A stretch of DNA of 64,000 bases from SIG714 sp964638675 (GTDB taxonomy: Bacteria > Bacillota > Clostridia > Oscillospirales > CAG-272): positions 213,550-277,549 of the forward strand of contig CAZXAU010000001.1 of assembly GCA_964638675.1 (NCBI GenBank), read 5' to 3'. The notes under the pieces are model-generated. The model was not told the DNA's origin and did no database searches. It saw nothing but the letters and a program-made list of their open reading frames with translations. Shown here in pieces: positions 25,014 through 35,129 of the stretch (positions are counted from its first letter, which is position 1; each line of letters starts with the position of its first letter). A program made the position numbers and the translations under genes.

Positions 25014-26065
25014 TGTTCTTTAATGTTTTATTGTTTGTTGCAATATTCGTCTGCTATACAATAAGCAGACGGTACGAAAACAGCAAGAAAATTTTTTTGA
25101 TAACTCTCGGCGTTGTTGTTGTGGCGATATTCGGCAGCAGATATTTTATCAACGACTATCCTGATGAAGGTACCTATAATTATTTATATGTTAGCTTTTC
25201 GGGGAAAAACTGGGGAGAGTTCTACAACAGTTATAATGATATAAGAGATTTTGGGTTTTATCTGGCATATTGGCTTATGTCCCAAATTATTCCCTGGTCT
25301 CAGTTTCCTATATATTTTATTACTGCAATATGTGTTTTTTCATTTTTCAGATTTATATATAATAACTCGGATGATGAATTGCTTTCGGTAGTGCTGTTCT
25401 TCTCTTTCGGGATCTTCTCCTTTTATATGGCTGCATATCGACAGACTTTTGCAATGTGTGTCACTCTTTTTGCGTTTGAAAAAGCGAAGAAAAGAAAGCT
25501 GTTTGGCTTTGCTGTTTTGTCCGCTATAGCAATAAGTATGCATATTTCATCGATGGCATTCCTACCGATATATTACATCATGGGAATTTCGAGAGATAAA
25601 TATTCAACCTGGAAGCGAATCGGAATATTGGCCGGAATTGCTCTGCTTTGCGGTCCTGTAATACAGTTTTTCGCCGGTGAATCGGGGAAAGACAGCTATA
25701 CCGACAGATTGGATTTCTCATTGGTCGGATTTGCTATACAGATCATTATCATGTTGGCACCGTTTGTTCTGAATGTTTTCAAAAAAAACAGTAACAAAGA
25801 CATAGACCAATTTGTTTTTGCAACAGATACGGTTCTTTTGTCTGGATTGGTGATGTATGTCTTCAAGCTTATGTATTATTCGTTTGAAAGGATAAGCTAT
25901 TATTATACATTCAGCATAGTTTCGGTTTTTCCTTCATCTGTCGAACGGCTGGATAATAATTCACAATCCAAAAAATTGATTAAATTTGTAGCGATCATTC
26001 TTCTTGCAGGACTTTATTTCTGGAGGAGTCAGGGTAGCAGTCTGAAATTTTTCTGGAATGTCTGA
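25013..26065 (+). CDS. EpsG/Wzy-family polysaccharide polymerase
   Basis: 350 aa, with about nine to ten predicted hydrophobic helices. Features typical of EpsG-like polymerases are the early SRYFINDYPDEGTYNYLY segment, an aromatic extracytoplasmic loop, and MAAYRQTFAMCVTLFAFEKAKKRK followed by ISMHISSMAFLPIYYIM. Such proteins join lipid-linked repeat units on the outer face of the membrane. It starts within the stop of the preceding gene. Only one polymerase is present, consistent with a Wzx/Wzy-dependent pathway. Confidence 0.85.
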   Translation: MFFNVLLFVAIFVCYTISRRYENSKKIFLITLGVVVVAIFGSRYFINDYPDEGTYNYLYVSFSGKNWGEFYNSYNDIRDFGFYLAYWLMSQIIPWSQFPIYFITAICVFSFFRFIYNNSDDELLSVVLFFSFGIFSFYMAAYRQTFAMCVTLFAFEKAKKRKLFGFAVLSAIAISMHISSMAFLPIYYIMGISRDKYSTWKRIGILAGIALLCGPVIQFFAGESGKDSYTDRLDFSLVGFAIQIIIMLAPFVLNVFKKNSNKDIDQFVFATDTVLLSGLVMYVFKLMYYSFERISYYYTFSIVSVFPSSVERLDNNSQSKKLIKFVAIILLAGLYFWRSQGSSLKFFWNV

Positions 26066-26179
26066 AAGACGGCAGGAAACAAAACATAACGATCTTTTGT
26101 GTAGGCTAATTGCCATAAAAAAGTTTGTCACGTACAAATGCGGTAAGATATTCCGAGACATAGAAAAAGGAAAAAAGAA

Positions 26180-27334
26180 ATGAAAAAAGAGAAAGTTCTT
26201 TTCGTTGTAACTGATTTTGCTGTCGGAGGGATAACATCGTCTCTTTTCAACATTATAGATATTCTTATCAAGCATGGTCATGAGGTTGATGTAATTAATT
26301 TCGCAAAGGTCAAGAGACCCGAATTGCTTAACCCGAATGTGGGATTTATAGATCTTTCGGGAAGAGAATTGATTTGGAATCTTTCCGCTGAGGATCTTGT
26401 GAAGGCAAATGGATTGAAAAAAATTAAATATCTCATTTTAGGACTTATCAAAAAAATACTGAACAGAACCGATAGATGGAATGCCTTGATATTCAAAAAG
26501 ACTTTTTTCAGCGGATATGATGTCGCAGTGGCTTTCAGACAGTCGCCGTTTTCGTTCTGGTTTTTGAAAAACAAAACTGATGCAAGAGTGAAAGCCGGAT
26601 TCTGGCATGTAGAGCTCAGGTTTGCAGGTGATATCTCATCGTGGGATCATACAATACAATATTTGGACAGGCTTGCCTGTGTGTCGGATGCAGTAAAAAA
26701 AGAGATGGTAAATCGCTATAAATATCTTGACGGACGTGCGTTTACGGTGTATAATACCTTTGATTCGTTGGATATTAAGAAAAAAAGCGAGGAATACAGT
26801 CCGGGATTTGATGAAAAATCCATCAATATCGTTACGGTTGCAAGAATAGACCTGATAACTAAAAGACTTGATATAATACCCGAGATATATAAGATGCTGA
26901 AAGACTGCGGTAAAAATATCATGTGGTATATTGTGGGCGATGGTCCTGATAAGAATAAACTTGAAGAAATCATTATACTCAGCGGCCTTCAGGACAAAAT
27001 AATCCTTTGTGGAAATAAGAGCAATCCTTTTCCGTACGTAAAAAATGCCGATATTTTTGTTTTGACTTCGCTCACCGAGTCATTCGGAATGGTTGTCTCG
27101 GAAGCCTTGATATGTGGAACCCCGGTGGTTGCAGGCGAGTATCCTGCACTTTGTGAGGTACTTGATGACGGTGTGAATGGAATTATTGCCGGGAATAGTG
27201 CTGAGGGTATATCAATGGGAATAAACGAGCTTATATCCGATGGAGAAAAGTATTCAAAGCTTAAAGAGAATTGCATGAGTTATGAATATGACCGCGATAT
27301 TGCATACAGACAATTTATGGATATGGTGAGATAA
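26180..27334 (+). CDS. GT4-family glycosyltransferase
   Basis: 384 aa. N-terminal KVLFVVTDFAVGGITSSLFNI (glycine-rich GT-B entry). The C-terminal half has NIVTVARIDLITKRLDIIPE, YIVGDGPDKNKLEE, NPFPYVKNADIFVLTSLTESFGMVVSEALICGTPVV with the E-x7-E motif. A similar arrangement is seen in the gene at 32268, suggesting paralogues. It is followed by the GT2 gene with no gap (stop 27334, start 27335). AAAAGGAAAAAAG lies before the start. Confidence 0.9.
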   Translation: MKKEKVLFVVTDFAVGGITSSLFNIIDILIKHGHEVDVINFAKVKRPELLNPNVGFIDLSGRELIWNLSAEDLVKANGLKKIKYLILGLIKKILNRTDRWNALIFKKTFFSGYDVAVAFRQSPFSFWFLKNKTDARVKAGFWHVELRFAGDISSWDHTIQYLDRLACVSDAVKKEMVNRYKYLDGRAFTVYNTFDSLDIKKKSEEYSPGFDEKSINIVTVARIDLITKRLDIIPEIYKMLKDCGKNIMWYIVGDGPDKNKLEEIIILSGLQDKIILCGNKSNPFPYVKNADIFVLTSLTESFGMVVSEALICGTPVVAGEYPALCEVLDDGVNGIIAGNSAEGISMGINELISDGEKYSKLKENCMSYEYDRDIAYRQFMDMVR

Positions 27335-28330
27335 ATGCCGAAATACAGTATAATCATTCCGGTTTATAATGCTGAAAAATATATAGATCGATGTATCGAC
27401 AGCATATTGAATCAAAGTATCAGGGATTTTGAGCTGATTCTTTCAGACGATAGATCGACCGATGCTTCGTTTGCGATATGCAACGCATATGCCGAAAAAC
27501 ATCCGAATGTCAAGGTTATTTCGTCAACAGAAAACGGAGGAGTCTCAAGGGCAAGAAATTCGGGAATCGATATATCGGAAGGCAAATATCTTCTTTTTGT
27601 CGATTCGGACGATTTTGTCAGTGAGGATTACCTTGAAGTGATCGACAAAAATGAGTCAGATGATATAGGACTTGTTGCTTTCGGAAATTATGAGTATGTT
27701 GTCTCTGATATTTCGCAGGACAGTAATGCAAAAACAAATGCATCATTAATGAATACCGATCTTTCGGGAATCAGACCAAGCGAAGAAGATTGGCGAAATC
27801 TTATATCAGAAAGCTTTTTTGCAGCCCCGTGGAATAAGCTTTTCAGGGCTGATATTGTTAAGGATAATCATATAAGATTTGATGAGGACAGTGTGTGCTA
27901 TGAGGATCTGATGTTTAATCTTGCCTACTGTGAAAAAATCGAATCGTTCAAATGTATAAGCATACCGCTTTATTATTACAGAATCATCGGGAATGTAAAC
28001 CATATTTCCAAACGACGTTGGGGAGAGATGTTTGCAATAAGCCGCAAGCTTGCTTTTAAAGTCGATTCTTTTATAGCGGTGAAAAAGGGCGGCAAGATTC
28101 TCGGTGATATACGCAGGTACACATTTTCGGCATATATAACCGAGCTGAAAGCGGCAAAATTAAGGGGAGATTTATCTGCTCTTCCGGTTGTTATTAAGGA
28201 AAAAGCCTTCCGTGAAAGTATAGCTTCGATAGGTTCAAAGGGAAAGTATTTAACCTTACTGTCTTTTTTTCTTTCTGCAAGGGCGGATTTTATTACGAGA
28301 TATTTGATAAAAAGAAAGTATTTAAGCTGA
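27335..28330 (+). CDS. GT2-family glycosyltransferase
   Basis: 331 aa. Motifs are YSIIIPVYNAEKYIDRCIDSIL, LSDDRSTDASFAICNAY, GGVSRARNSGID and LLFVDSDDFVSEDYLE (the metal-binding DxD region). EDLMFNLAYCEKIESF matches the ED acid/base segment of this group. It directly abuts the preceding GT4 gene and is followed within 1 bp by the flippase gene, so the three are surely one transcript. Substrate unknown. Confidence 0.9.
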   Translation: MPKYSIIIPVYNAEKYIDRCIDSILNQSIRDFELILSDDRSTDASFAICNAYAEKHPNVKVISSTENGGVSRARNSGIDISEGKYLLFVDSDDFVSEDYLEVIDKNESDDIGLVAFGNYEYVVSDISQDSNAKTNASLMNTDLSGIRPSEEDWRNLISESFFAAPWNKLFRADIVKDNHIRFDEDSVCYEDLMFNLAYCEKIESFKCISIPLYYYRIIGNVNHISKRRWGEMFAISRKLAFKVDSFIAVKKGGKILGDIRRYTFSAYITELKAAKLRGDLSALPVVIKEKAFRESIASIGSKGKYLTLLSFFLSARADFITRYLIKRKYLS

Positions 28331-28331
28331 A

Positions 28332-29849
28332 ATGAATTATAAAAACGGTGTAAAAAATATATTTTGGTCAATAATTGGCCAGGCAATAACACTTGCACTC
28401 GGAATAATCATTCCGCGGCTTGTTATTGTATCGTACAGCTCTGAAATAAACGGTCTTCTGAATTCGGCGTCTCAAATAATTACCTATCTTGCACTTCTTG
28501 AAGCAGGAGTCGGCACAGTATCTTTGCAAGCACTGTACAAGCCGATAGCAAACGAAGATACAGACAGTATCAATGCCATAATGTCTGCCACAAGCAGGTA
28601 TTACAAGCGTACAGGATACATATACTCGGCTTTTATTGTCGCAATTTCTTTTATTTATCCGCTTTTAATAAAAAGCTCGCTCAATTATTTTTTTATGGCG
28701 GGGATTATTTTTATCAGCGGTCTTCCGAATGTAATAAATTATCTTTTTCAGGGAAAACTCCGGATATTGATCGGGGCATACGGATATAATTATTTTCTTA
28801 CGAATATTTCGACTGTCACATCATGTTTTGCGAGTATAGCGAAAATATTATTGCTGTTGAACGGAATGAATGTAATGCTGGTTCAGACAGTATATTGTGT
28901 TATTTCGCTTATACAAATGTTGTTTATTTACATCTTTATAGGAAAAAAATTTCCATGGCTCGATCTTAAGGCGAATCCCGATTACAAAGCAATAGGACAA
29001 AAAAATTCCGCACTTATCCATCAGGTCTGTGCTCTGGTCACGCACTCAACAGATGTTACGGTGCTTTCGATTTTCTGCGGTCTTGATGTTGCGAGTATAT
29101 ATACCGTTTACAGTATGGTATTCAATATAATTTCAGGAGTTGCTTCAAGCGTAAATGACAGCCTTCAATATCTTTTCGGACAGTCATTTTCGAAAAGCAA
29201 GGATGAATATATAAAAATTATAGACATATATGAAACCTACTATATGGGAATTGTATCCGCCCTTATGTGTGCGGCCCTTATATTGATTACTCCGTTTATA
29301 AAACTGTATACCTCCGGTGCGGATATTAATTATGTTGACAGGTTTTTACCTGTTTTATTCGCATGTGTGAAGATCTTTGAAGCGATGAGAAAGGCATCTT
29401 TGAATACAATATCTGTTGCGGGGCACTTTTCGCAGACAAGAAAGTTTGCCGTTACAGAGTCGGTTATCAATTTATCGATTTCACTTATTGCTGTTCAGTT
29501 CATGGGAATTTACGGGGTTCTGATCGGCACGGTCGTGGCACTGTTGTACAGGAACGTGGTATCGATTTATTATTCCAACATAAAAATTCTGCATAGAAAT
29601 TGTAATCACTCGATAGTAACGAGCTTTACTAATTTGGTACTGTTGGTTTTGGCGTTCTTAATAACTCGGATAATATCTTTGAATTGTTCTAATTATCTGG
29701 ACTTTATCATTTGTGCAATACCCGTAACGCTGATTTCATTGACGGCTTTTTTGACAGCGGATTCGATTGTTTCAAGAAAATCTTTTTTGTTCGTCAAATC
29801 ATTGATTTCGGGAAAAATAAAGAATTCTGTTAAAAAACGAAGCGAATAA
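28332..29849 (+). CDS. Wzx-type oligosaccharide flippase (MOP superfamily)
   Basis: 505 aa with roughly 12-14 hydrophobic segments. The N terminus KNIFWSIIGQAITLALGIIIPRLVI and the following SSEINGLLNSASQIITYLALLEAGVG are typical for polysaccharide flippases of Firmicutes. It would move the undecaprenyl-linked repeat unit to the outer face for the polymerase at 25013. The sequence is strongly A/T-rich. A teichoic-acid exporter role is less likely because polymerase and priming genes are adjacent. Confidence 0.9.
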   Translation: MNYKNGVKNIFWSIIGQAITLALGIIIPRLVIVSYSSEINGLLNSASQIITYLALLEAGVGTVSLQALYKPIANEDTDSINAIMSATSRYYKRTGYIYSAFIVAISFIYPLLIKSSLNYFFMAGIIFISGLPNVINYLFQGKLRILIGAYGYNYFLTNISTVTSCFASIAKILLLLNGMNVMLVQTVYCVISLIQMLFIYIFIGKKFPWLDLKANPDYKAIGQKNSALIHQVCALVTHSTDVTVLSIFCGLDVASIYTVYSMVFNIISGVASSVNDSLQYLFGQSFSKSKDEYIKIIDIYETYYMGIVSALMCAALILITPFIKLYTSGADINYVDRFLPVLFACVKIFEAMRKASLNTISVAGHFSQTRKFAVTESVINLSISLIAVQFMGIYGVLIGTVVALLYRNVVSIYYSNIKILHRNCNHSIVTSFTNLVLLVLAFLITRIISLNCSNYLDFIICAIPVTLISLTAFLTADSIVSRKSFLFVKSLISGKIKNSVKKRSE

Positions 29850-29881
29850 GGCTGATCGGGCGATAGGGGTAATAAGGTAAA

Positions 29882-31051
29882 ATGAATTATCGGAATGTGG
29901 CAATTGTTATTGACGAAAAAAGCTGTACCGGTTGCGGAGCTTGCAGATTTATCTGTCCGAGAGATGCTGTTGAACTTAAAGAGAATGAAAAAAATATATT
30001 GGTGAGATCAGTCGATGATTCAAAATGTATTTCGTGTGGAAAATGCGTGAATGTATGCCCCGGGTTTTCTGACTGTGTTGCAGATTTGACGGAGGCTTGT
30101 TTTGCGGCATACCCATCCCCTGAAATGCGCAATGAAAATTATTCATCAGGCGGAGCGGCTTCGCTCATAGCGGAATCATTTATAAAAAAATACGGCGGTG
30201 TTGTGTTTGGATGCGAATGGGACAAATCAAAAAAAATCGCTTCACATATTGCGATTGAGGACCCAAATCAGTTATACAGAATCTGCGGATCCAAATATGT
30301 TCAAAGCGATATTCGGGATGCATTCGTATCAGTAAAGCATTTTACGGATAGTGGAAAAAATGTGCTGTTTATAGGTACACCCTGTCAGATCGATGCTGTA
30401 AAAAGAGTTTTCGGCTCTGAAAATATATATACTATTGATCTTGTTTGCCACGGCACACCTCCTGCCGCCTATCTTAAAGAACATCTTTCATCGGTGATAA
30501 AAAATAAAGCAGATTATGACCTTAGATTCAGAGGTAAAGATGATTTCTGGATCACGGCTACAGATGATTCCGGAAACTATCTGTATAAAAAATTTAAAGA
30601 GTATGATATTTATTTTCAGGCATTTCTGAATGGGATCATATACAGAGATAATTGCTATACTTGCAAGTATGCGAATTTACGGCGGGTTGCGGATATCACT
30701 CTCGGAGATTTTTGGGGATTAGACAGAAACTGCATAGATTACAGCGGCAGAATCTCATTGGTACTTCAGAATAACGAAAAGGGAAAAAAGTTGCTGGAAA
30801 GTACTGACGGACTTATTAAACTGCAAAGAAATATCGAAGAGGCTGTGAAGGAAAACAAGCAACTGTCTTCTCCGATGGAGATTACCGAAGACAGATCGGT
30901 TTTTGTATGTAACTTCAAAAAAACAAATAGCTTTATATCTGGAATTAAGAAAACAGAGTTATATAAGATTACCGTTAAAAAGAACAGACGAAGAAAAATT
31001 ACAGCTGTTAAATCCGCAATAAAAGGCTTTGCCAAAAGAATCGTCGGATGA
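29882..31051 (+). CDS. FrhB-like iron-sulfur protein (coenzyme F420 hydrogenase beta family)
   Basis: 389 aa. Two 4Fe-4S motifs open the protein, CTGCGACRFICP and CISCGKCVNVCP, each ending in the usual CP. The FrhB N- and C-terminal regions follow, with YSSGGAASLIAESFI, FGCEWDKSKK, GTPCQIDAVKR, DLVCHGTPP and ITLGDFWGLD. In polysaccharide loci this family occurs beside pyruvyl transferases, as here (16-bp gap). It may handle redox of flavin in sugar modification; real F420 use is not implied in a Clostridium-type organism. The reaction remains unknown. Confidence 0.85.
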   Translation: MNYRNVAIVIDEKSCTGCGACRFICPRDAVELKENEKNILVRSVDDSKCISCGKCVNVCPGFSDCVADLTEACFAAYPSPEMRNENYSSGGAASLIAESFIKKYGGVVFGCEWDKSKKIASHIAIEDPNQLYRICGSKYVQSDIRDAFVSVKHFTDSGKNVLFIGTPCQIDAVKRVFGSENIYTIDLVCHGTPPAAYLKEHLSSVIKNKADYDLRFRGKDDFWITATDDSGNYLYKKFKEYDIYFQAFLNGIIYRDNCYTCKYANLRRVADITLGDFWGLDRNCIDYSGRISLVLQNNEKGKKLLESTDGLIKLQRNIEEAVKENKQLSSPMEITEDRSVFVCNFKKTNSFISGIKKTELYKITVKKNRRRKITAVKSAIKGFAKRIVG

Positions 31052-31066
31052 TGGAGAGATAGCGAA

Positions 31067-32215
31067 GTGAAAAAAGTCGGTATAATGTCTATGCAGAGAG
31101 TCGAAAACTACGGTTCTGTTCTGCAGGCATTTGCATTGAAAAAAATAGTGCAGAGTTTGGGTGCAGATGTAGAATTTGTGGATTTCAAGCTTGACAATCC
31201 TGGCAATAATGAGAATGCTTTGCCATTAAGGAGAGGAATAAAAGACAAGCTTAAGACGGATTTTGCTGATATTGGCTTTAAAACGGCATTTTTGCGTAAC
31301 AATAAGCTGAGAAAACTTGCAAATTCGATAAGATGTCAGCATCTGTATGAATATAAATTTGTTGAGGACATTTTCCCAGATTTCGGAATACTTCCCGAAC
31401 GGAATGAGAGACCTGAGCTTGATTTACTGATAATAGGGAGCGACGAGGTCTTCAATCTGAAACAAAATCTTGCCTCAGGATATTCGTTGGAGCTGTTCGG
31501 TGAGAACAACCGGGCAAAAAAAATGATTTCATTTTCGGGATCATTCGGATATACAGATATTGATTATATACACACATCGGGTATTTCTGCACGAATATCA
31601 GAACTGCTTTCCGCTTTTGATCAATTATCGGCAAGGGATAAGAATACCTGCGAGATAATAAGGCAATTGACAGGAAGAGAAGCACAGTATCATCTTGATC
31701 CCGTTTTTCATTTTGATTACACGCCGTATATGCCGGAAATCAATAAAAAAAAGCAGTATATTGCCGTATATGCTCATTCAAATATTGATGAAAGAATTAA
31801 ACAGCAGATTCGCAGTATGGCAGTTAAATATAAAATGGACATTCTTTGCTTCATGGGATATCAGGGAGATTTGGGTGAATTTATCGAAGCGGACCCATTT
31901 GAAGTACTGAGTTATATAAAACATGCAAAGTTTGTTGTTACAACCACATTTCACGGAAGTGTTTTTTCAATAAAGTATAAAAAGCAATTCGCCGCAGTGA
32001 TCAAAGATGAAAGCAATAAGGCTTATTCAAACAGATCCAAGCTGGGTGATTTATTGGAAAGATTGAAATTACAGGATAGAGTAATCGGACATGATAAAGC
32101 GAATATAGAAGATATTCTTATGGTTCCAATTGATTATAATGCGACCGATGAGATCTTGAACGAAAATATTTCATCCGGACTTGAGTATTTACGAGAAAAC
32201 ATTTCTAATGCCTGA
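31067..32215 (+). CDS. Polysaccharide pyruvyl transferase family protein
   Basis: 382 aa. It starts at GTG with GGAGAG 8 nt upstream. N-terminal KVGIMSMQRVENYGSVLQAFAL, central LLIIGSDEVFNL and ISFSGSFG, and the C-terminal VVTTTFHGSVFSIKYKKQFA are typical of the CsaB/WcaK-like family. Known members transfer pyruvate from PEP to form ketals on sugars of cell-wall polymers or exopolysaccharides. Related proteins next to FrhB-like partners may do another modification, so the substrate is open. Confidence 0.85.
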   Translation: MKKVGIMSMQRVENYGSVLQAFALKKIVQSLGADVEFVDFKLDNPGNNENALPLRRGIKDKLKTDFADIGFKTAFLRNNKLRKLANSIRCQHLYEYKFVEDIFPDFGILPERNERPELDLLIIGSDEVFNLKQNLASGYSLELFGENNRAKKMISFSGSFGYTDIDYIHTSGISARISELLSAFDQLSARDKNTCEIIRQLTGREAQYHLDPVFHFDYTPYMPEINKKKQYIAVYAHSNIDERIKQQIRSMAVKYKMDILCFMGYQGDLGEFIEADPFEVLSYIKHAKFVVTTTFHGSVFSIKYKKQFAAVIKDESNKAYSNRSKLGDLLERLKLQDRVIGHDKANIEDILMVPIDYNATDEILNENISSGLEYLRENISNA

Positions 32216-32267
32216 AAACATGAAACAGTATTGAATCGGTGCGTTCTACCGCACAAAGGAGGAGAGT

Positions 32268-33434
32268 ATGAAAAAACTTGCACTCATGCTTCCTGCCATG
32301 AGAATGGGAGGTGCTGAAATAGCGGCACTGAACTTTCTTCCCTGTCTTATGAAGCATTTTGAAGTCACTGTTGTTCTGAATAAGCTTGAGGGTGAACTGC
32401 TTAACAGATTGCCCGAGGGGATAAGAGTCATTGAGGACAGATTGCTTGATTTTAAGACGGTTGTCAGATACGATGTTACACATTTCAGGATCAAGTGGCT
32501 TATAAGGGATATACGCTACTACACAAATGTTAAGAAAAACAGAAAAAAAGATGAGAACTATAGATATCTTATTTCACGCACACCCTATCTTTCCGAACAT
32601 TTTGATATTGCGATAGGTTATGTTGCGAATGTTTCAACTCAGATATTCAGCCTTGCCGACAGGACAAGTGCAGATATTAAGATCGCCTGGATTCACGGGG
32701 AAACGAGCGAGCTTCACGACACAGAGCTGTTTAACAGGATTTATATGGGCTTTGACAGGATATACGCTGTTTCAAAGAAGACACGTGAGCATTTTTTGGA
32801 TAGATTTCCCGGGTGCAGAGAGAAGACCGATGTATACTATAACCGCATTAATAAGGAGAATATTCTCTGTAAATCAAATGAGCCGATATGTGATATAAAG
32901 TTTTCTACAGGATGTCTGAATATCGTATCCGTCGGAAGACTGTCGCCCGAAAAAGGTTTTACGATGGTTCCTGATATTGCACTGAAGCTTAAAGAGCATG
33001 GATATAAAATAAAGTGGTACATAATAGGTGACGGACCGTGCAGAAACGATATCGAGGGAAAAATCCGGCTTTTGAATCTGTCCGACAGTGTTTATTTGAT
33101 CGGGAATCGCAAGAATCCCTATCCGTATGTTAAAGCGTGCGATATATATGTTCAGCCATCATACGAGGAAGGTTTTGTTTTAACGGTCTGCGAGGCGGTG
33201 GTTCTTTGTAAGCCTATTGTATGTACGATCCCGGCAGCACTTGACGGAATTCTCAAGGATGGGATATCTGCTGTGGTAACCGGATCGGATGCCGATGAGC
33301 TCTGCGGCGGAATAAAAAAATTGATCGATGACAGTTGCCTGATGGGGAAAATGGTTGAAAATGTAAGTGAAATAGATATTGCCAATATGGATGATATCAA
33401 TATGCTGATTGATTTTGTGAGGAAACAACCGTGA
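32268..33434 (+). CDS. GT4-family glycosyltransferase
   Basis: 388 aa. N-terminal LMLPAMRMGGAEIAALNFLP is a clear GT-B glycine loop. The C-terminal domain has IVSVGRLSPEKGFTMVPDIA, YIIGDGPCRNDIEG, NPYPYVKACDIYVQPSYEEGFVLTVCEAV with E-x7-E. It has a perfect AAAGGAGG Shine-Dalgarno, the strongest in the locus. It overlaps the acetyltransferase gene by 4 bp (GTGA). Related to the gene at 26180. Donor sugar unknown. Confidence 0.91.
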   Translation: MKKLALMLPAMRMGGAEIAALNFLPCLMKHFEVTVVLNKLEGELLNRLPEGIRVIEDRLLDFKTVVRYDVTHFRIKWLIRDIRYYTNVKKNRKKDENYRYLISRTPYLSEHFDIAIGYVANVSTQIFSLADRTSADIKIAWIHGETSELHDTELFNRIYMGFDRIYAVSKKTREHFLDRFPGCREKTDVYYNRINKENILCKSNEPICDIKFSTGCLNIVSVGRLSPEKGFTMVPDIALKLKEHGYKIKWYIIGDGPCRNDIEGKIRLLNLSDSVYLIGNRKNPYPYVKACDIYVQPSYEEGFVLTVCEAVVLCKPIVCTIPAALDGILKDGISAVVTGSDADELCGGIKKLIDDSCLMGKMVENVSEIDIANMDDINMLIDFVRKQP

Positions 33435-33988
33435 ATATTTTTGTGCGGATATATAGGAAATTCTTCCCGAAAAAATATACTCTTGAGGAACTGTCCCAAA
33501 GGTATATAAACGAGCTTCGCAGTATGGGTGCGACGGTAGGTGAGAATGTGGATATAATTAATTCAAGCGTGGACGGTATAGGCGGAATTCTGCTTGAGAT
33601 CGGAAACAATGTTACAATTACAAATGCCAGGATCCTGACTCACGATGCGAGCATGAAGAAGCCGCTTGGATATACAAAGCTTGCAGGCGTAAAGATCGGA
33701 AATGATTGCTTTATCGGTGCGAATTCGATCATACTTCCCGGAGTGAATATCGGAAATAAGGTTATAGTAGGAGCGGGTGCGGTCGTTTCACGGGATATTC
33801 CCGATAATTCGGTAGTTGTCGGAAATCCCGGCAGGGTGATCTCGTCGTATGATGAGTATATAGACAAGCAAGCGAAAATGATGAGCAGAGCTGTTTGCTG
33901 TGATTACAGTCCGTATGAGCTTTTGAATCGGGAGAATTCCGATGATAAAAGCAAAATAATCGCAGACGGCTTCGGATATGTGAGATAA
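33431..33988 (+). CDS. Left-handed beta-helix acyl/acetyltransferase
   Basis: 185 aa. A short N-terminal helix is followed by hexapeptide repeats: VTITNARILTHDASM, VKIGNDCFIGANSIILPGVNIGNKVIVGAGAVVSRDIPDNSVVVGNPGRVI, the signature of maltose O-acetyltransferase/WcaF-like trimers. It likely acetylates a sugar hydroxyl or amino group from acetyl-CoA. The start is GTG in a GTGA overlap with the preceding glycosyltransferase. An A/T-rich spacer of 70 bp follows before capE. Confidence 0.88.
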   Translation: MNIFVRIYRKFFPKKYTLEELSQRYINELRSMGATVGENVDIINSSVDGIGGILLEIGNNVTITNARILTHDASMKKPLGYTKLAGVKIGNDCFIGANSIILPGVNIGNKVIVGAGAVVSRDIPDNSVVVGNPGRVISSYDEYIDKQAKMMSRAVCCDYSPYELLNRENSDDKSKIIADGFGYVR

Positions 33989-34058
33989 TAAATTAAAAGA
34001 TATAAATAAAACAAGAATTAATTAAGAAAAGAATTGAAAAAATGAGAGGAAAAACAGT

Positions 34059-35105
34059 ATGAGCCTTTTTAAAGATAAAGTGTTGATGATAACCGGAGGT
34101 ACCGGTTCGTTTGGAAATGCAGTTCTCAACCGTTTTCTCAAAACAGACATCGGTGAGATACGTGTTTTTTCACGTGATGAGAAAAAGCAGGACGATATGC
34201 GTCATGAATTTCAGGCTAAAATGCCTGATGTTGCCGACAAGATCAAATTTTTTATAGGCGATGTACGTTCGCTCGAATCATGCCGCAGTGCGATGCACGG
34301 AGTTGATTATATTTTCCATGCTGCTGCATTGAAGCAGGTTCCGTCATGTGAATTTTTCCCTATGGAAGCGGTTAAAACCAATATTATGGGAACCGATAAT
34401 GTTCTCACAGCGGCTATAGAAGAGGGCGTTGAGTGCGTTATCTGCCTTTCGACAGACAAAGCGGCTTACCCCGTGAATGCTATGGGTACATCTAAGGCTA
34501 TGGAGGAAAAGGTTGCGGTTGCAAAGTCAAGATATTCGGGAAAGACCAAGATCTGCTGTACACGTTACGGCAACGTGATGTGTTCACGCGGTTCGGTTAT
34601 TCCTCTCTGGATAGATCAGATCAGAAGCGGAAATCCGATCACGCTTACAGACGGGGGCATGACACGCTTTATTATGTCGCTTGACGAAGCGGTCGATCTC
34701 GTACTCTTTGCATTTGAGCATGGAGAAAACGGAGACATACTTGTTCAGAAAGCTCCTGCCTGCACAATACAGACGCAGGCTGAGGCTGTATGCGAGCTTT
34801 TTGGCGGTGATAAGGAAAACATAAAGGTTATCGGAATCCGTCACGGAGAGAAAATGTACGAAACACTTCTCACCAATGAAGAATGTGCCAATGCCGTTGA
34901 TATGGGGGATTTCTACCGTGTTCCTGCCGATAAGCGCGGACTTAACTACGATAAATTCTTCAGCGAGGGCGATTCACAGCGTAATCCTCTCAAGGAATTC
35001 AATTCAAACAATACAGAACTCCTGACGGTCGATGAGGTCAAAGAAAAGCTTATTTCGCTCGAATATATCAGAGATGAGCTTGATAAATCGGGAATTTCGT
35101 ATTAA
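34059..35105 (+). CDS. capE: CapE-type UDP-N-acetylglucosamine 4,6-dehydratase (5-inverting)
   Basis: 348 aa extended short-chain dehydrogenase. NAD loop GGTGSFG at 13-19, FHAAALKQVP, LSTDKAAYPVNAMGTSK with Asp133-Lys134 and Met142-x3-Lys146. Met in place of the usual Tyr of YxxxK is the mark of inverting dehydratases (FlaA1/PseB/CapE group). It makes UDP-2-acetamido-2,6-dideoxy-hexos-4-ulose, the first step to L-FucNAc or pseudaminic-type sugars. GAGAGG precedes the start. With the downstream epimerase it points to UDP-L-FucNAc synthesis as in Staphylococcus CapE-F-G, but no CapF reductase is found between or near them. Confidence 0.88.
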   Translation: MSLFKDKVLMITGGTGSFGNAVLNRFLKTDIGEIRVFSRDEKKQDDMRHEFQAKMPDVADKIKFFIGDVRSLESCRSAMHGVDYIFHAAALKQVPSCEFFPMEAVKTNIMGTDNVLTAAIEEGVECVICLSTDKAAYPVNAMGTSKAMEEKVAVAKSRYSGKTKICCTRYGNVMCSRGSVIPLWIDQIRSGNPITLTDGGMTRFIMSLDEAVDLVLFAFEHGENGDILVQKAPACTIQTQAEAVCELFGGDKENIKVIGIRHGEKMYETLLTNEECANAVDMGDFYRVPADKRGLNYDKFFSEGDSQRNPLKEFNSNNTELLTVDEVKEKLISLEYIRDELDKSGISY

Positions 35106-35129
35106 TGCTTAAAGGTGGAGGTAATCGAA